Origin: Prolixibacteraceae bacterium
GTDB lineage: Bacteria > Bacteroidota > Bacteroidia > Bacteroidales > Prolixibacteraceae
Length of the DNA stretch: 64,000 nt
Assembly: GCA_019856515.1 (NCBI GenBank)
Contig: CP082230.1
Location: 4,526,001-4,590,000 of the forward strand
Direction of reading: 5' to 3'
Shown: one piece after another, positions 1 to 8,474 of the stretch
Numbering within the stretch: position 1 is the stretch's first letter
How the letters are laid out: each line of letters opens with the position of its first letter
The notes under the pieces: model-generated
Seen by the model: only the letters and a program-made list of their open reading frames with translations
Told to the model about the DNA's origin: nothing
The model's database searches: none
Position numbers and translations under genes: made by a program

Positions 1-426
1 TTTAACGGATATCCAGACCAGTCGAAGTCAATTTCTATGGCAAAAACTATGAAAGGTAAAGTATCTGTAATTGCTTGGTTGGATCCTGATAGAGAGCCTA
101 CAAAGCATTTCATGGGAGATGTTAAGAGTTTGAAAAAGAAATTTGAATCGAAAGGTGTGGCGATGACTTTCCTTGTTCCTAAAGATAAGTTGACTTCGTC
201 GTTCGAAAGAGATCCTTTTGTAATTCCTAGTCAGGCTCAGTATGGTGTAGATCAGACAACTTTAGCACAATTTGAAGCTGCATTGAAGACCAAGTCTAAC
301 GGGAGGCTGCCTGCCGTATTTGTTGTGAATACCAAAGGAGAGATCGTTTATCAGTCTCATGGTTATCAAATCGGAGTAGGAGAACAAGTGATTAAGACAA
401 TCCAAAAATTAGAAGAGACCAAGTGA
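1..426 (+). CDS. C-terminal part of a transglutaminase-like protein with a thioredoxin-like end (partial)
   Basis: The reading frame is open from the first base of the window, so the gene starts upstream and only about 141 residues are visible. The segment resembles the thioredoxin-like tail that Bacteroidales transglutaminase-like surface proteins carry: a beta strand with WLDPDREPT where a redoxin has its active-site loop (no CxxC), then LPAVFVVNTKGEIVYQSHGY, and a final helix. An in-frame ATG at 37 is probably internal, because the sequence before it reads on as plausible protein (FNGYPDQSKSIS). The downstream lipoprotein gene overlaps its stop codon by one base, so the two are translationally linked. 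The assignment rests on recall of the family architecture; the catalytic transglutaminase part is not in view. Confidence 0.6.
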   Translation, partial: FNGYPDQSKSISMAKTMKGKVSVIAWLDPDREPTKHFMGDVKSLKKKFESKGVAMTFLVPKDKLTSSFERDPFVIPSQAQYGVDQTTLAQFEAALKTKSNGRLPAVFVVNTKGEIVYQSHGYQIGVGEQVIKTIQKLEETK

Positions 427-1655
427 TGAGAAACCATAAAATAAAATTACTACCTATAGCAAGTTTTGTACTACTGCTGTCCACTATATGGACAGCTTGT
501 ACCTCTATTAATCCTTCGGCGAGTGCGGTTAAAACCTTCGAGAAGCAGATAGAGAATAACGACATAGATCTACCTGCAGAGACTTTAGATGTCTCCTTAA
601 AACCGGTGGATGCTGAAAAAGCTGCAGATCTATATATGGGGTATTTAGATCAACAGGATAGCGAATTGTTGAAGAAAGAGTGGGCGGATACAACCTATAC
701 CTTTGATAAATATGTGATGCCTGTTAAGGTTCGATATTTCAAACCAACTGAAGGGGCTAAGAGTTTAATCATCTCTCTTCATGGAGGTGGTTCGACAACC
801 AAAGAGGCAAATGACCAACAGTGGCGTAATCAAATTGCACTATATAACAACATGAGTAATGCCGTATATGTGGCGCCAAGAGCTGCGGTAGATGCATGGA
901 ATATGTGGCACCAATCTCATGTAGATGAGTTGTTGACAAAAATTATTCGTAGTTATGTTCTGTTCGATCAGGTCGATCCGAATCGTGTTTATATCACAGG
1001 ATACTCTGCTGGTGGGGATGGCGTATATCAATTGGCACCTCGTATGTCTGATCGTTTGGCTGGTGCTGATATGAATGCTGGTCATCCTAATGAGGTGACT
1101 CCTTTAGGATTACGTAATTTGCCTTTTGCTCTTTTTATGGGAGCCGAGGATGCTGCGTATCATAGAAATGATATTGCTCGTAAGTGGAGAGTATCATTAG
1201 ATAGCTTACAAGATCTAGATCCTAATGGTTATACTCACTATGTGGATGTTGTTCCTGGCAAAGGTCACTGGATGGATCATAAAGACAGTTTGGCTCTTGA
1301 CTGGATGGTGAAATATCGTCGAGCAATCAATCCGAATCGAGTAGTTTGGATTCAAGATGATGTAAAATATGCTTCATCTTATTGGTTGGCTACTGATGTG
1401 AAAAGTAGTAAAGCTGGTGATATGGCTGATGTGGTAAAAGAGGGAAATACATTTACGGTGAAGGACAGTAGTTTTAAAACCCTTTATATCCAATATAGCC
1501 CTACCTCTATTGATCCTAACAAGCCAATTGAAGTGATATATAATGGAAAGAAAAAGAGTTATGAGCCTACCTTTACATTACGTCATTTGATCAATACAGC
1601 CAACAACACCCATGATGCAGAATTGATCTATATGGGGCGTATTGAGGTTAAATGA
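426..1655 (+). CDS. lipoprotein alpha/beta hydrolase (esterase/depolymerase-like)
   Basis: A 409-residue protein. The start is the ATG at 426, which overlaps the preceding TGA (TGATG); a GTG at 423 is the alternative. A lipoprotein signal peptide is followed by Cys in STIWTAC, so the protein is probably anchored to a membrane and exported. The hydrolase core shows an oxyanion-type HGGG loop near residue 119, the nucleophile elbow GYSAGG near residue 193, and a late GKGHWMDH motif that can supply the catalytic His. The layout resembles feruloyl-esterase/PHB-depolymerase-like hydrolases. The last ~100 residues form an extra beta-rich domain of unknown role. Substrate is unknown. Codon use matches the neighbours. 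Confidence 0.75.
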   Translation: MRNHKIKLLPIASFVLLLSTIWTACTSINPSASAVKTFEKQIENNDIDLPAETLDVSLKPVDAEKAADLYMGYLDQQDSELLKKEWADTTYTFDKYVMPVKVRYFKPTEGAKSLIISLHGGGSTTKEANDQQWRNQIALYNNMSNAVYVAPRAAVDAWNMWHQSHVDELLTKIIRSYVLFDQVDPNRVYITGYSAGGDGVYQLAPRMSDRLAGADMNAGHPNEVTPLGLRNLPFALFMGAEDAAYHRNDIARKWRVSLDSLQDLDPNGYTHYVDVVPGKGHWMDHKDSLALDWMVKYRRAINPNRVVWIQDDVKYASSYWLATDVKSSKAGDMADVVKEGNTFTVKDSSFKTLYIQYSPTSIDPNKPIEVIYNGKKKSYEPTFTLRHLINTANNTHDAELIYMGRIEVK

Positions 1656-1717
1656 ATTGGATAAGAGAGTTCGTTTCATGTACTATTGATTTTATATAGA
1701 CAAAATCAGTAAATTAA

Positions 1718-1751
1718 AAAAGGTTGGGTCATTCGTGTTACCCAACCTTTT
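1718..1751. terminator. bidirectional terminator between convergent genes
   Basis: A perfect 12-bp inverted repeat (AAAAGGTTGGGT / ACCCAACCTTTT) with a 10-nt loop is flanked by A-rich sequence on the left and TTTT on the right. It can therefore end transcription of both the hydrolase gene and the convergent channel gene. Confidence 0.85.
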
Positions 1752-1762
1752 GTTTTTCTGAC

Positions 1763-2494
1763 TTAATCTTTATCTTCTAACTCTTGGTCTATCTTCGTAG
1801 GCAACTTGTTTAATGTATGCTCTTCATCTTTGATGGTGGATGACGTAAACTTACCAATAATAATACCAACAATAACGATAGAGTAGAAGTTACCTATAAG
1901 GGTCATTAGTATCGTGTATTTTTTAGCATATACAGTGACAGGTATTATATCTCCAAAACCAACAGTGGTTAGGGTGATGAAACTAAAATATTGAAAATCA
2001 GCAATCTTATCTCCAGTAAGGTTACCCTCAAAAGAATCTGGAGTGACTGACTCTATAATCATTGCTCCAATACCGCCTGCAATACCTAGAATAATTAGCC
2101 CACACAAAACAGCTGTGATAATAGATGAACTTACTTTGGTGGTAGACCTAACCTGATGGAATAGTTCTAAAGAGAAGGTGATAAAGAACACCAAGTAGGC
2201 CAACTGCTTCAATATATTTAGTTGTTCTAATGGAATAATAATATTGATGAGTTCCCCGATAGTTAAGATGATTAAGAGACTCTTGTAGATGAGGTTCTTT
2301 TGTCTATTTCTATGTACTAGATTCCATCCTGCAAGGACTGTCAGGAGGAGCCACAACGGCCTGAAATAGGTGTAGTATATCCAATCCTCTATGGGAAAGA
2401 AAAGATCTCCAAATACTGTTAGTAATAGAGCATATAGCAATAGTCGATATCTTGATCGATAGATTTTTTTATTAAATGATTGCCACTGTATCAT
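1763..2494 (-). CDS. potassium channel family protein
   Basis: A 243-residue integral membrane protein. Several hydrophobic helices lie in the first ~120 residues. A two-helix pore module follows, with a pore loop and the selectivity filter TTVGFGD at about residues 175-181. A short charged cytoplasmic tail (~35 residues) has no RCK/TrkA-N domain, so gating by nucleotide or calcium through such a domain is not expected. The filter is diagnostic for K+-selective channels of the Ion_trans_2 type. It is transcribed divergently from the next gene and shares the preceding bidirectional terminator with the convergent hydrolase gene. Its physiological role cannot be read from the neighbours. Confidence 0.85.
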   Translation of the reverse strand: MIQWQSFNKKIYRSRYRLLLYALLLTVFGDLFFPIEDWIYYTYFRPLWLLLTVLAGWNLVHRNRQKNLIYKSLLIILTIGELINIIIPLEQLNILKQLAYLVFFITFSLELFHQVRSTTKVSSSIITAVLCGLIILGIAGGIGAMIIESVTPDSFEGNLTGDKIADFQYFSFITLTTVGFGDIIPVTVYAKKYTILMTLIGNFYSIVIVGIIIGKFTSSTIKDEEHTLNKLPTKIDQELEDKD

Positions 2495-2577
2495 ATTCGT
2501 ATGGTTTGATAATTACTTCTATTCGATTTATTTCAGAATTATACACTGCTTCATTCAAAAAGCCTTATTTTTGTGCG

Positions 2578-2585
2578 TAAATTTG
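2578..2585 (+). promoter_or_regulatory. promoter -7 element (TAAATTTG)
   Basis: The sequence matches the Bacteroidota -7 consensus TAnnTTTG exactly and lies 14 bp before the ATG at 2600. It argues against translation starting at an in-frame GTG at 2573, which would lie upstream of the transcript. No clear -33 TTTG is seen at 19-21 bp. Confidence 0.55.
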
Positions 2586-2599
2586 AAAACAGATCCGTA

Positions 2600-3886
2600 A
2601 TGGTTGATTTTAAGAAAACAGAATACCACTTAAAATCTCTTTGTTGTGATGCTTGTTTTGAAGATAAGAACTGGGTTTTAGATCACGATTGTGACTGTGG
2701 TCCATCTCTTATCCAAGCGGTCTACAAAGAGAAACAAATTTCTATTCATAATAACCATCCAGGGCTATATAAGTTCTCTGATTGGTTACCAATTCAAAAA
2801 ACATTGCCTGGTGCTGGTTCTCCTTTTACCTACAAAAGTGAGGCATTAGCCCAACATTTGGGTCTTTCTAACCTTTATGTCACTTTCAGTGGCTATTGGC
2901 CAGAAAGAGGTGGGGATATGAAGAGTGGTTCATTTAAAGAGTGTGAAGCTTATTGTGTTACTGCTAGAGGTACAGAGCCAAAAGATAAGATCTTAGTGGT
3001 AGCGTCTGCTGGAAATACGGCAAGAGCATTTGCTCGTGTATGCTCTGAGAATAAGATTCCATTGCTTTTATGCATTCCTGAGGATAACATTAATGCCTTG
3101 TATTTTGATCATGAATTAGATCCTTGTGTGAAAGTCGTAGCTGCTGCTTCTGGTGGAGATTACTACGACGCGATTCATATCTCTAATGTAGCTTGTTCAT
3201 TACCTGAATACTATGCTGAAGGGGGGGCAAAGAATGTGGCACGTCGTGATGGAATGGCTACAACGGTATACTCTGCAATCACTACTATTGGAGAGATTCC
3301 TTCATACTACTTCCAAGCTGTCGGTAGTGGAACAGGTGCCATTGCTGCATGGGAAGCGGTAGAACGTTTTAAAGAAGATGGTCGCTTTGGTTCGAACAAC
3401 ATGAAACTATTGGTTTCGCAGAATGAACCATTTGTGCCTATCCAGTTAGCATGGAGAGCAGACTCTCGTTCAATGTTGCCTCAAGATGATGACCAAGCAC
3501 GTCGTCAAGTGGAAGAGATCGATGCAAAAGTGTTGTCTAATAGAAAGCCTCCTTATGGTTTGACTGGAGGGCTATACGATGCATTAAAAGCAACTGACGG
3601 AGATGTATTGACTGCATCAAACGAAGAAGGTGCTGCTGCTGGTGAATTATTCGAGAAACTTGAAGGTATCGATATTGAACCTGCATCTGCAATTGCTTTG
3701 GCCACTTTGATTAAAGAGGTGCCACAATTAGATAAAGATGCTTTGATCATGTTGAACATTACTGGTGGTGGAAAAAATAGATTCCACAAGGATCACAAAA
3801 TATTTATGAAGAAGCCTGATATGGTTATCCCTATTGGTGTTTCGGATGAAGAGATTATTGCCCATTTAAATGGTTTGATCAAATAA
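2600..3886 (+). CDS. cysteate synthase family PLP enzyme
   Basis: A 428-residue fold-type II PLP enzyme related to threonine synthase and to archaeal cysteate synthase, which makes L-cysteate from O-phosphoserine and sulfite. A Cys-rich N-terminus (C15, C16, C19, C31, C33) resembles the zinc-ribbon-like start of this family. The PLP lysine is probably in KSGSFKECEA near residue 113, and the phosphate-binding loop in GSGTGAIAAW. In Bacteroidota cysteate feeds sulfonolipid (capnine) synthesis, so a membrane-lipid role is plausible. The acyltransferase and reductase of that pathway are not in the window, and a threonine-synthase-like activity cannot be excluded. The gene is monocistronic: its own -7 element precedes it and a strong terminator follows. 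Confidence 0.7.
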   Translation: MVDFKKTEYHLKSLCCDACFEDKNWVLDHDCDCGPSLIQAVYKEKQISIHNNHPGLYKFSDWLPIQKTLPGAGSPFTYKSEALAQHLGLSNLYVTFSGYWPERGGDMKSGSFKECEAYCVTARGTEPKDKILVVASAGNTARAFARVCSENKIPLLLCIPEDNINALYFDHELDPCVKVVAAASGGDYYDAIHISNVACSLPEYYAEGGAKNVARRDGMATTVYSAITTIGEIPSYYFQAVGSGTGAIAAWEAVERFKEDGRFGSNNMKLLVSQNEPFVPIQLAWRADSRSMLPQDDDQARRQVEEIDAKVLSNRKPPYGLTGGLYDALKATDGDVLTASNEEGAAAGELFEKLEGIDIEPASAIALATLIKEVPQLDKDALIMLNITGGGKNRFHKDHKIFMKKPDMVIPIGVSDEEIIAHLNGLIK

Positions 3887-3895
3887 TTCTATCGG

Positions 3896-3933
3896 TTACG
3901 GGAGAATAAGGCTGTTCTCCCGTAATTTTTTTT
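3896..3933 (+). terminator. intrinsic terminator of the cysteate synthase gene
   Basis: A perfect 11-bp stem (TTACGGGAGAA / TTCTCCCGTAA) with an 8-nt loop is followed by eight T residues, ten bases after the stop codon. Confidence 0.9.
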
Positions 3934-3984
3934 GATGTTTATGTTGTTGAGGACTAAAATTATAGCCATTTATCCTTATTTATT

Positions 3985-4010
3985 AGCCATTTTTAGTGGC
4001 TGTTTTTTTT
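3985..4010 (+). terminator. short hairpin with T8 tract before the tRNA promoter
   Basis: A 7-bp stem (AGCCATT / AGTGGCT, one G-T pair) with a 3-nt loop is followed by G and eight T residues. It may act as a second terminator insulating the tRNA promoter, whose -33 box overlaps the end of the T tract. Confidence 0.45.
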
Positions 4011-4038
4011 GGAACTTCAATCAAAATACATAGATTTG
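4008..4038 (+). promoter_or_regulatory. promoter of the tRNA-Arg cluster
   Basis: TTTG at 4008-4011, a 19-bp spacer and TAGATTTG at 4031-4038 form a complete Bacteroidota housekeeping promoter. The first tRNA begins 17 bp after the -7 box. Confidence 0.75.
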
Positions 4039-4055
4039 CATCGCAATTAAGAAAT

Positions 4056-4129
<74 letters not shown>

Positions 4130-4153
4130 CTCTTTTTTTGTAATACCAAGTAT

Positions 4154-4227
<74 letters not shown>

Positions 4228-4250
4228 CACTAACATATTTTTTAAGGATC

Positions 4251-4324
<74 letters not shown>

Positions 4325-4330
4325 CCTGTT

Positions 4331-4363
4331 AAGCCTAAATCATTTCTTGATTTAGGCTTTTTT
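4331..4363 (+). terminator. intrinsic terminator of the tRNA cluster
   Basis: A perfect 12-bp stem (AAGCCTAAATCA / TGATTTAGGCTT) with a 5-nt loop runs into a T tract. Confidence 0.9.
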
Positions 4364-4560
4364 ATTGCCCTCTCTCTCTTCTATTGGTAATATCTCAACT
4401 CTATTCTCTAGTAATCCTACTTTCTTTAGATCTCGATTTTATCTGAAAAGAGTTCTACTCGTCTTTGTCTATCAACACCATTACTCACGTATAAGAATCT
4501 ATTCACCCCAGATCCATTTTCGTTATTAATTCCCCACTTTTTTATATGACTTCAGAGCTA

Positions 4561-4729
4561 CCTTCCCCTGACTTTCCCCTGCCCTTCCCCTGCAATTGTG
4601 CGAGAATAGTTCGTGAATACTTCGAGAATGGTCCATCGATTTGGGCAGAATATCGGAGAATTCTCGGACAATATTCGGATATTTTTCAAGTCATTGCATA
4701 CTAAAGGCAGGGGAAGTGCAGGGGAAAGT
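4561..4729. repeat. 11-bp-period hairpin array, copy A
   Basis: This intergenic block is built of variant 11-bp units. TTCCCCTG starts at 4563, 4574 and 4585. A TTCGNGAA-type unit starts at 4599, 4610 and 4621. TCGGA starts at 4653, 4664 and 4675. CATACTAAAGG starts at 4697, and CAGGGGAA at 4708 and 4719. The first group is the reverse complement of the last, so the ends can pair into a long hairpin. A 25-bp core at 4621-4645 is identical to one in copy B (55725-55749). It is not a coding sequence: the 11-bp period breaks any reading frame. I do not recognise the family. Confidence 0.75.
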
Positions 4730-5033
4730 AGTATGGAGGTGATGTATAAGACTAACATTGCTTCTCTGGTATAACATGGCACTTTGATGTGTCGAGGAGG
4801 TTTTCAATCGGAGTTTAACTGTATTAATGAGAAAAGATTGCCTCTTCTGATATTTATTGTTTGATTTTTTTGGAGTAAATAAGGAGTTGGAGGTATGTTT
4901 TATGAGTGGATAAAATAACTTTCCTATATATAGTAATGGTTATGGTATTTGTCTTTTGAAGTTCAATAGATGTTATGGATTGTGAAAATGTGACTTTTTG
5001 GGGATGATTTAGATAAAGAGAGTAAAATACCTA
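4730..5033. other. intergenic stretch with no recognised gene
   Basis: AT-rich sequence between repeat copy A and the promoter of the first SusC gene. I see no convincing reading frame, RNA fold or repeat in it. The stretch 4364-4560, before the repeat, also holds nothing I recognise. Confidence 0.6.
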
Positions 5034-5066
5034 TTTGTCTTTTTAAATAATTACTGCCTATCTTTG
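5034..5066 (+). promoter_or_regulatory. promoter of SusC/SusD pair 1
   Basis: TTTG at 5034-5037, a 21-bp spacer and TATCTTTG at 5059-5066 match the Bacteroidota consensus. Transcription would start near 5073, giving a leader of about 155 nt. Confidence 0.65.
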
Positions 5067-5103
5067 AGACCTGTTATACAACATTCTCTGAACTGCTACC
5101 TGT

Positions 5104-5128
5104 CTTATCAGTTGATTATTCTGATAAG
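5104..5128 (+). promoter_or_regulatory. leader hairpin of SusC 1
   Basis: A perfect 8-bp stem (CTTATCAG / CTGATAAG) with a 9-nt loop lies in the predicted leader, 100 nt before the start codon. No T tract follows, so it is not an ordinary terminator. Function is unknown. Confidence 0.4.
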
Positions 5129-5228
5129 CAAGGTGGCTTTGTTTAAGAGAGATTATTAAGATTATTAATTCATTATTCATCCAGTATTATGGAGTGTGAC
5201 TGTATCAAATTAGAAAGGTTAATATTTT

Positions 5229-8200
5229 ATGAAAAAGAGTTTATTCGCCATGACGGCTATCGTCTTGGTCAGTTTAAATATTGCGCTCGGTCAGAGACCT
5301 GCAATAACTGGCCTCGTTATCTCAAAACGTGATAACCAACCAATTCCTGGAGCAACCGTTGTTGTTTCCTCTACATCTATAGGTACTGTCACAAGCTTCG
5401 ATGGTTCCTTTCAAATTTCGCCTCCTTCTGAGGCAAAGACCTTGACTGTAAGTTATATTGGCATGAAGCCTGTTGAGGTCCAAATTACCCAAAAAGAGTT
5501 TTATAAAATTGTTCTTGAATCACATAATGTTTCTGTGGATGAGGTGGTTGTGACCGCTTTAGGTGTTTCAAGGGAGAAGAAAGCACTAGGGTATTCGGTT
5601 CAGAATATTTCTGGTAGTAATGTGGGACCTGGAGATCAAGGGAATGCGGTAGCTCAGTTGTCTGGTAAGGTAGCAGGGGTACAGATTTCAGGCTCTTCAA
5701 GTGCTATTGGTGGATCTACTCGGGTGTTAATTCGTGGTGCTAATTCGATAACAGGGGAGAACCAACCTCTATTTGTAATTGATGGTGTCCCATTGGATAA
5801 TGCCAACTATAGTGAGAGTAAAGATCGACCAGGTGGTAGTGGTATTGATTATGGAAATATGTCTCAGGATATTAATCCCGAGGATATTGAAACGATATCG
5901 GTATTGAAAGGTCCATCTGCTGCAGCCCTTTATGGCTCTAGAGCTGCCAATGGGGTGATTATGATTACGACCAAGAGAGGGGGTAAGCGTCCTGGATTGG
6001 GGGTCACTATTCGTAGTGGTGTCTCTGTGGAGAAAGTGAATCGATTACCAAAACTACAGAGTCAATATGGTGGCGGTGGTTTAAGTAGCTTTGATAAGGT
6101 GACCATCGACGGAACGCCATATGCAACGGTGGCATATCATGTGGATGAGAGTTGGGGCCCTAAGTTCGATCCGAATCAACAGGTGTTGCATTGGGATGGA
6201 TTGAATCCGCAAGATCCAGATAATTATTTGAAGACAAGGCCTTGGGTGGCTCCAGAGAATGATATTGATAAGTTCTTTGATACAGGGGTGATTTTTAATA
6301 ATACGATCTCTTTATCTGGCTCGAAAGAGGATAGTGATTTTCGTCTGTCTTTTCATAGTTTGAATGCTACCGGTTTTCTACCTAATGCCTCTTCGGATAA
6401 ATATACGGTTACTTTCAATGGTCGCTCTAAGATTAGTGAGATGATTGAGATTACGGCTGGTGGATCTTTTATCAATAATCAAGTGACAGGTCGTCCTGTG
6501 ACTGGTTATAGTTCGAACAATGTGATGCTTCAGTTGACGCAGTGGGGACAACGCCAACTGGACTATGAGAGATTGAAGAACTATAAGAATGAGGATGGGA
6601 CACATAATCCATGGAACCGTACTTCTGCCTTAAATCCTAGAGCAAAGTATATCAATAATCCATACTGGATTCGGAATGAGAATTACACAGAGGAGAGTCG
6701 AAATAGATTTATTGGTAATGCTGGTGTGACTTTGAGGCCTACCAAATCATTGAGCTCAACTTTGAAGGTGTATCATGACTCTTATGTCTTTCAGAATTCA
6801 GACCGTATGGCTGTTGGGTCACGTCATACACCAAGTTATTCGGAGACCGTTAGACAGTTTCAAGAGAATAATGTGGAGTGGATCACACAGTGGCAAAAGC
6901 AAGTTGGAGACGATTGGTCTTTAGATGCTTTGGTTGGTGGAAATATACGAAAGAATAAATTCTATCGTACTTCAGGTGAAACCCAGAGTGGATTGTTTAT
7001 TTCGGGATTGTATAATACAAAGAATTCTGTTGATCCTCCTATTGTAGATGACTATGAGAGACATCGTTTGGGCTATAGTGTGTTTGGGCGTCTGAGTGCT
7101 GGGTATAAAAGAGTTTTGTATGTAGATGTTACTGCTCGAAATGATTGGTCTTCTACTCTGCCTGTGGAGAATAGGTCTTATTTCTACCCATCGGTGAACG
7201 GAAGTTTTGTGTTCAGTTCATTGCCGTGGTTCGAATCTTCGGAGGTGCTTTCCTTTGGTAAGGTGAGAGCAGGATGGGCCAAGACAGGAAATGATACGGA
7301 TCCTTACGCTTTGTCGGAGACTTACGCTATCACTTCGCCCAACTTTTCAGGGGTAGCTCAATATAGTGTGCCTGATGTTTTGGCTAATGGCGATCTGAAA
7401 GCTGAGGTGACTTATGCCAAGGAGGTTGGTTTAGAGGCAATGTTCTTTAATAATCGATTGGGTTTTGATGCGACACTCTACTGGAATCGCACAGAGGATT
7501 TGATCACCAAGGTGGCACTTTCTGGTACTTCAGGTTATTCTCATATGTTTGATAATGCAGGGGTGATGACCAATAATGGTTTTGAGTTGGTATTGAATGC
7601 GACGCCTGTGAAGACCAATAATTTCTCTTGGGATATTACGGTCAACTATGCGAAGAATAATAACAAGTTGGTGTCGTTGAAAGAGGGTATAAATAACTAC
7701 CAGATGGGGGTTGCTCCACAGAATGTTACGGTGAATGCCTTTGTCGGATCATCGTATGGTGCAATTTTGGGAACTAACTATGTGTATGATGACCAAGGTC
7801 AACGTGTTGTTGGGATTGATGGAAGATATCTTGAGACATTAGCACCAGAGGTTATTGGTAGTGTACTTCCTGATTATAATATGGGAATACAGCAGCAGTT
7901 CCGTTATAAGAATGTCTCTCTATCTGCTTTGATTGATATTCAGAAAGGTGGAAACTATTACTCTATCTCGAATCTATTCGGTATGTCTTCGGGGTTGCTC
8001 GAAGAGACAGTATATCGCAATGGGGTTGATATTCGAGAGCATGGTTTGATTCTAGATGGTGTTTATGGCAAGTTTGATGCTGATGGGAATGTTGTACATG
8101 TGACCAAAGATAATGTGACTTCAAGTGGTGCCGTTGCCAATGACACAGAGATTACTGCTCGTCAGTATGGGAAAGATTTTCGTTATGGTCCCGATGTTCA

Positions 8201-8453
8201 AAATATATTTGATGCTTCTTATATCAAGTTGAGGGAGGTTACTTTAAGTTATCAGTTCCCAAGTCGTTTGACGGGTCCTATTCAGAATTTACGTTTCTCA
8301 ATCTATGGTAGAAACCTATATACTTGGGGGCTCGATAATACGAATATAGATCCTGAAATGGCTGTTACCTCATCAGGTAACGTGCAAGGTATTGAGGGAG
8401 GGGCCCTTCCTTCGACAGCCAATTATGGTGTGAATGTTCAGTTCAGTTTGTAA
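5229..8453 (+). CDS. SusC/RagA-family TonB-dependent outer membrane transporter 1
   Basis: A 1074-residue outer membrane transporter that would import a nutrient too large for porins, powered by TonB. A signal peptide (about residues 1-21, ending ALGQ) precedes a carboxypeptidase-regulatory-like beta-sandwich (about 26-95). The TonB-box region DEVVVTALG lies near 102-110, the plug domain ends around GVIMITTKRGG (~240), and the rest is the 22-strand barrel ending in FSL. The variant ALGVSREKKALGYS groups it with SusC 3 rather than SusC 2. It is co-transcribed with the SusD gene 21 bp downstream. No glycoside hydrolase or peptidase sits beside it, so the substrate cannot be inferred. Confidence 0.92.
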   Translation: MKKSLFAMTAIVLVSLNIALGQRPAITGLVISKRDNQPIPGATVVVSSTSIGTVTSFDGSFQISPPSEAKTLTVSYIGMKPVEVQITQKEFYKIVLESHNVSVDEVVVTALGVSREKKALGYSVQNISGSNVGPGDQGNAVAQLSGKVAGVQISGSSSAIGGSTRVLIRGANSITGENQPLFVIDGVPLDNANYSESKDRPGGSGIDYGNMSQDINPEDIETISVLKGPSAAALYGSRAANGVIMITTKRGGKRPGLGVTIRSGVSVEKVNRLPKLQSQYGGGGLSSFDKVTIDGTPYATVAYHVDESWGPKFDPNQQVLHWDGLNPQDPDNYLKTRPWVAPENDIDKFFDTGVIFNNTISLSGSKEDSDFRLSFHSLNATGFLPNASSDKYTVTFNGRSKISEMIEITAGGSFINNQVTGRPVTGYSSNNVMLQLTQWGQRQLDYERLKNYKNEDGTHNPWNRTSALNPRAKYINNPYWIRNENYTEESRNRFIGNAGVTLRPTKSLSSTLKVYHDSYVFQNSDRMAVGSRHTPSYSETVRQFQENNVEWITQWQKQVGDDWSLDALVGGNIRKNKFYRTSGETQSGLFISGLYNTKNSVDPPIVDDYERHRLGYSVFGRLSAGYKRVLYVDVTARNDWSSTLPVENRSYFYPSVNGSFVFSSLPWFESSEVLSFGKVRAGWAKTGNDTDPYALSETYAITSPNFSGVAQYSVPDVLANGDLKAEVTYAKEVGLEAMFFNNRLGFDATLYWNRTEDLITKVALSGTSGYSHMFDNAGVMTNNGFELVLNATPVKTNNFSWDITVNYAKNNNKLVSLKEGINNYQMGVAPQNVTVNAFVGSSYGAILGTNYVYDDQGQRVVGIDGRYLETLAPEVIGSVLPDYNMGIQQQFRYKNVSLSALIDIQKGGNYYSISNLFGMSSGLLEETVYRNGVDIREHGLILDGVYGKFDADGNVVHVTKDNVTSSGAVANDTEITARQYGKDFRYGPDVQNIFDASYIKLREVTLSYQFPSRLTGPIQNLRFSIYGRNLYTWGLDNTNIDPEMAVTSSGNVQGIEGGALPSTANYGVNVQFSL

Positions 8454-8474
8454 TAGAAATAAAAAGATAAAGTT

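Noticed and set aside
2573..2599. Earlier GTG start for the cysteate synthase gene
   Set aside because: A -7 promoter element (2578-2585) lies inside this extension, so it would not be transcribed from that promoter.
4561..4729. CRISPR array
   Set aside because: The units are 8-11 bp, vary along the block and have no unique spacers of 30 bp or more; no cas genes are in the window.
4558..4782. 74-codon frame across repeat copy A
   Set aside because: The 11-bp period of the repeat is incompatible with a codon-based constraint and the translation has no protein-like features.
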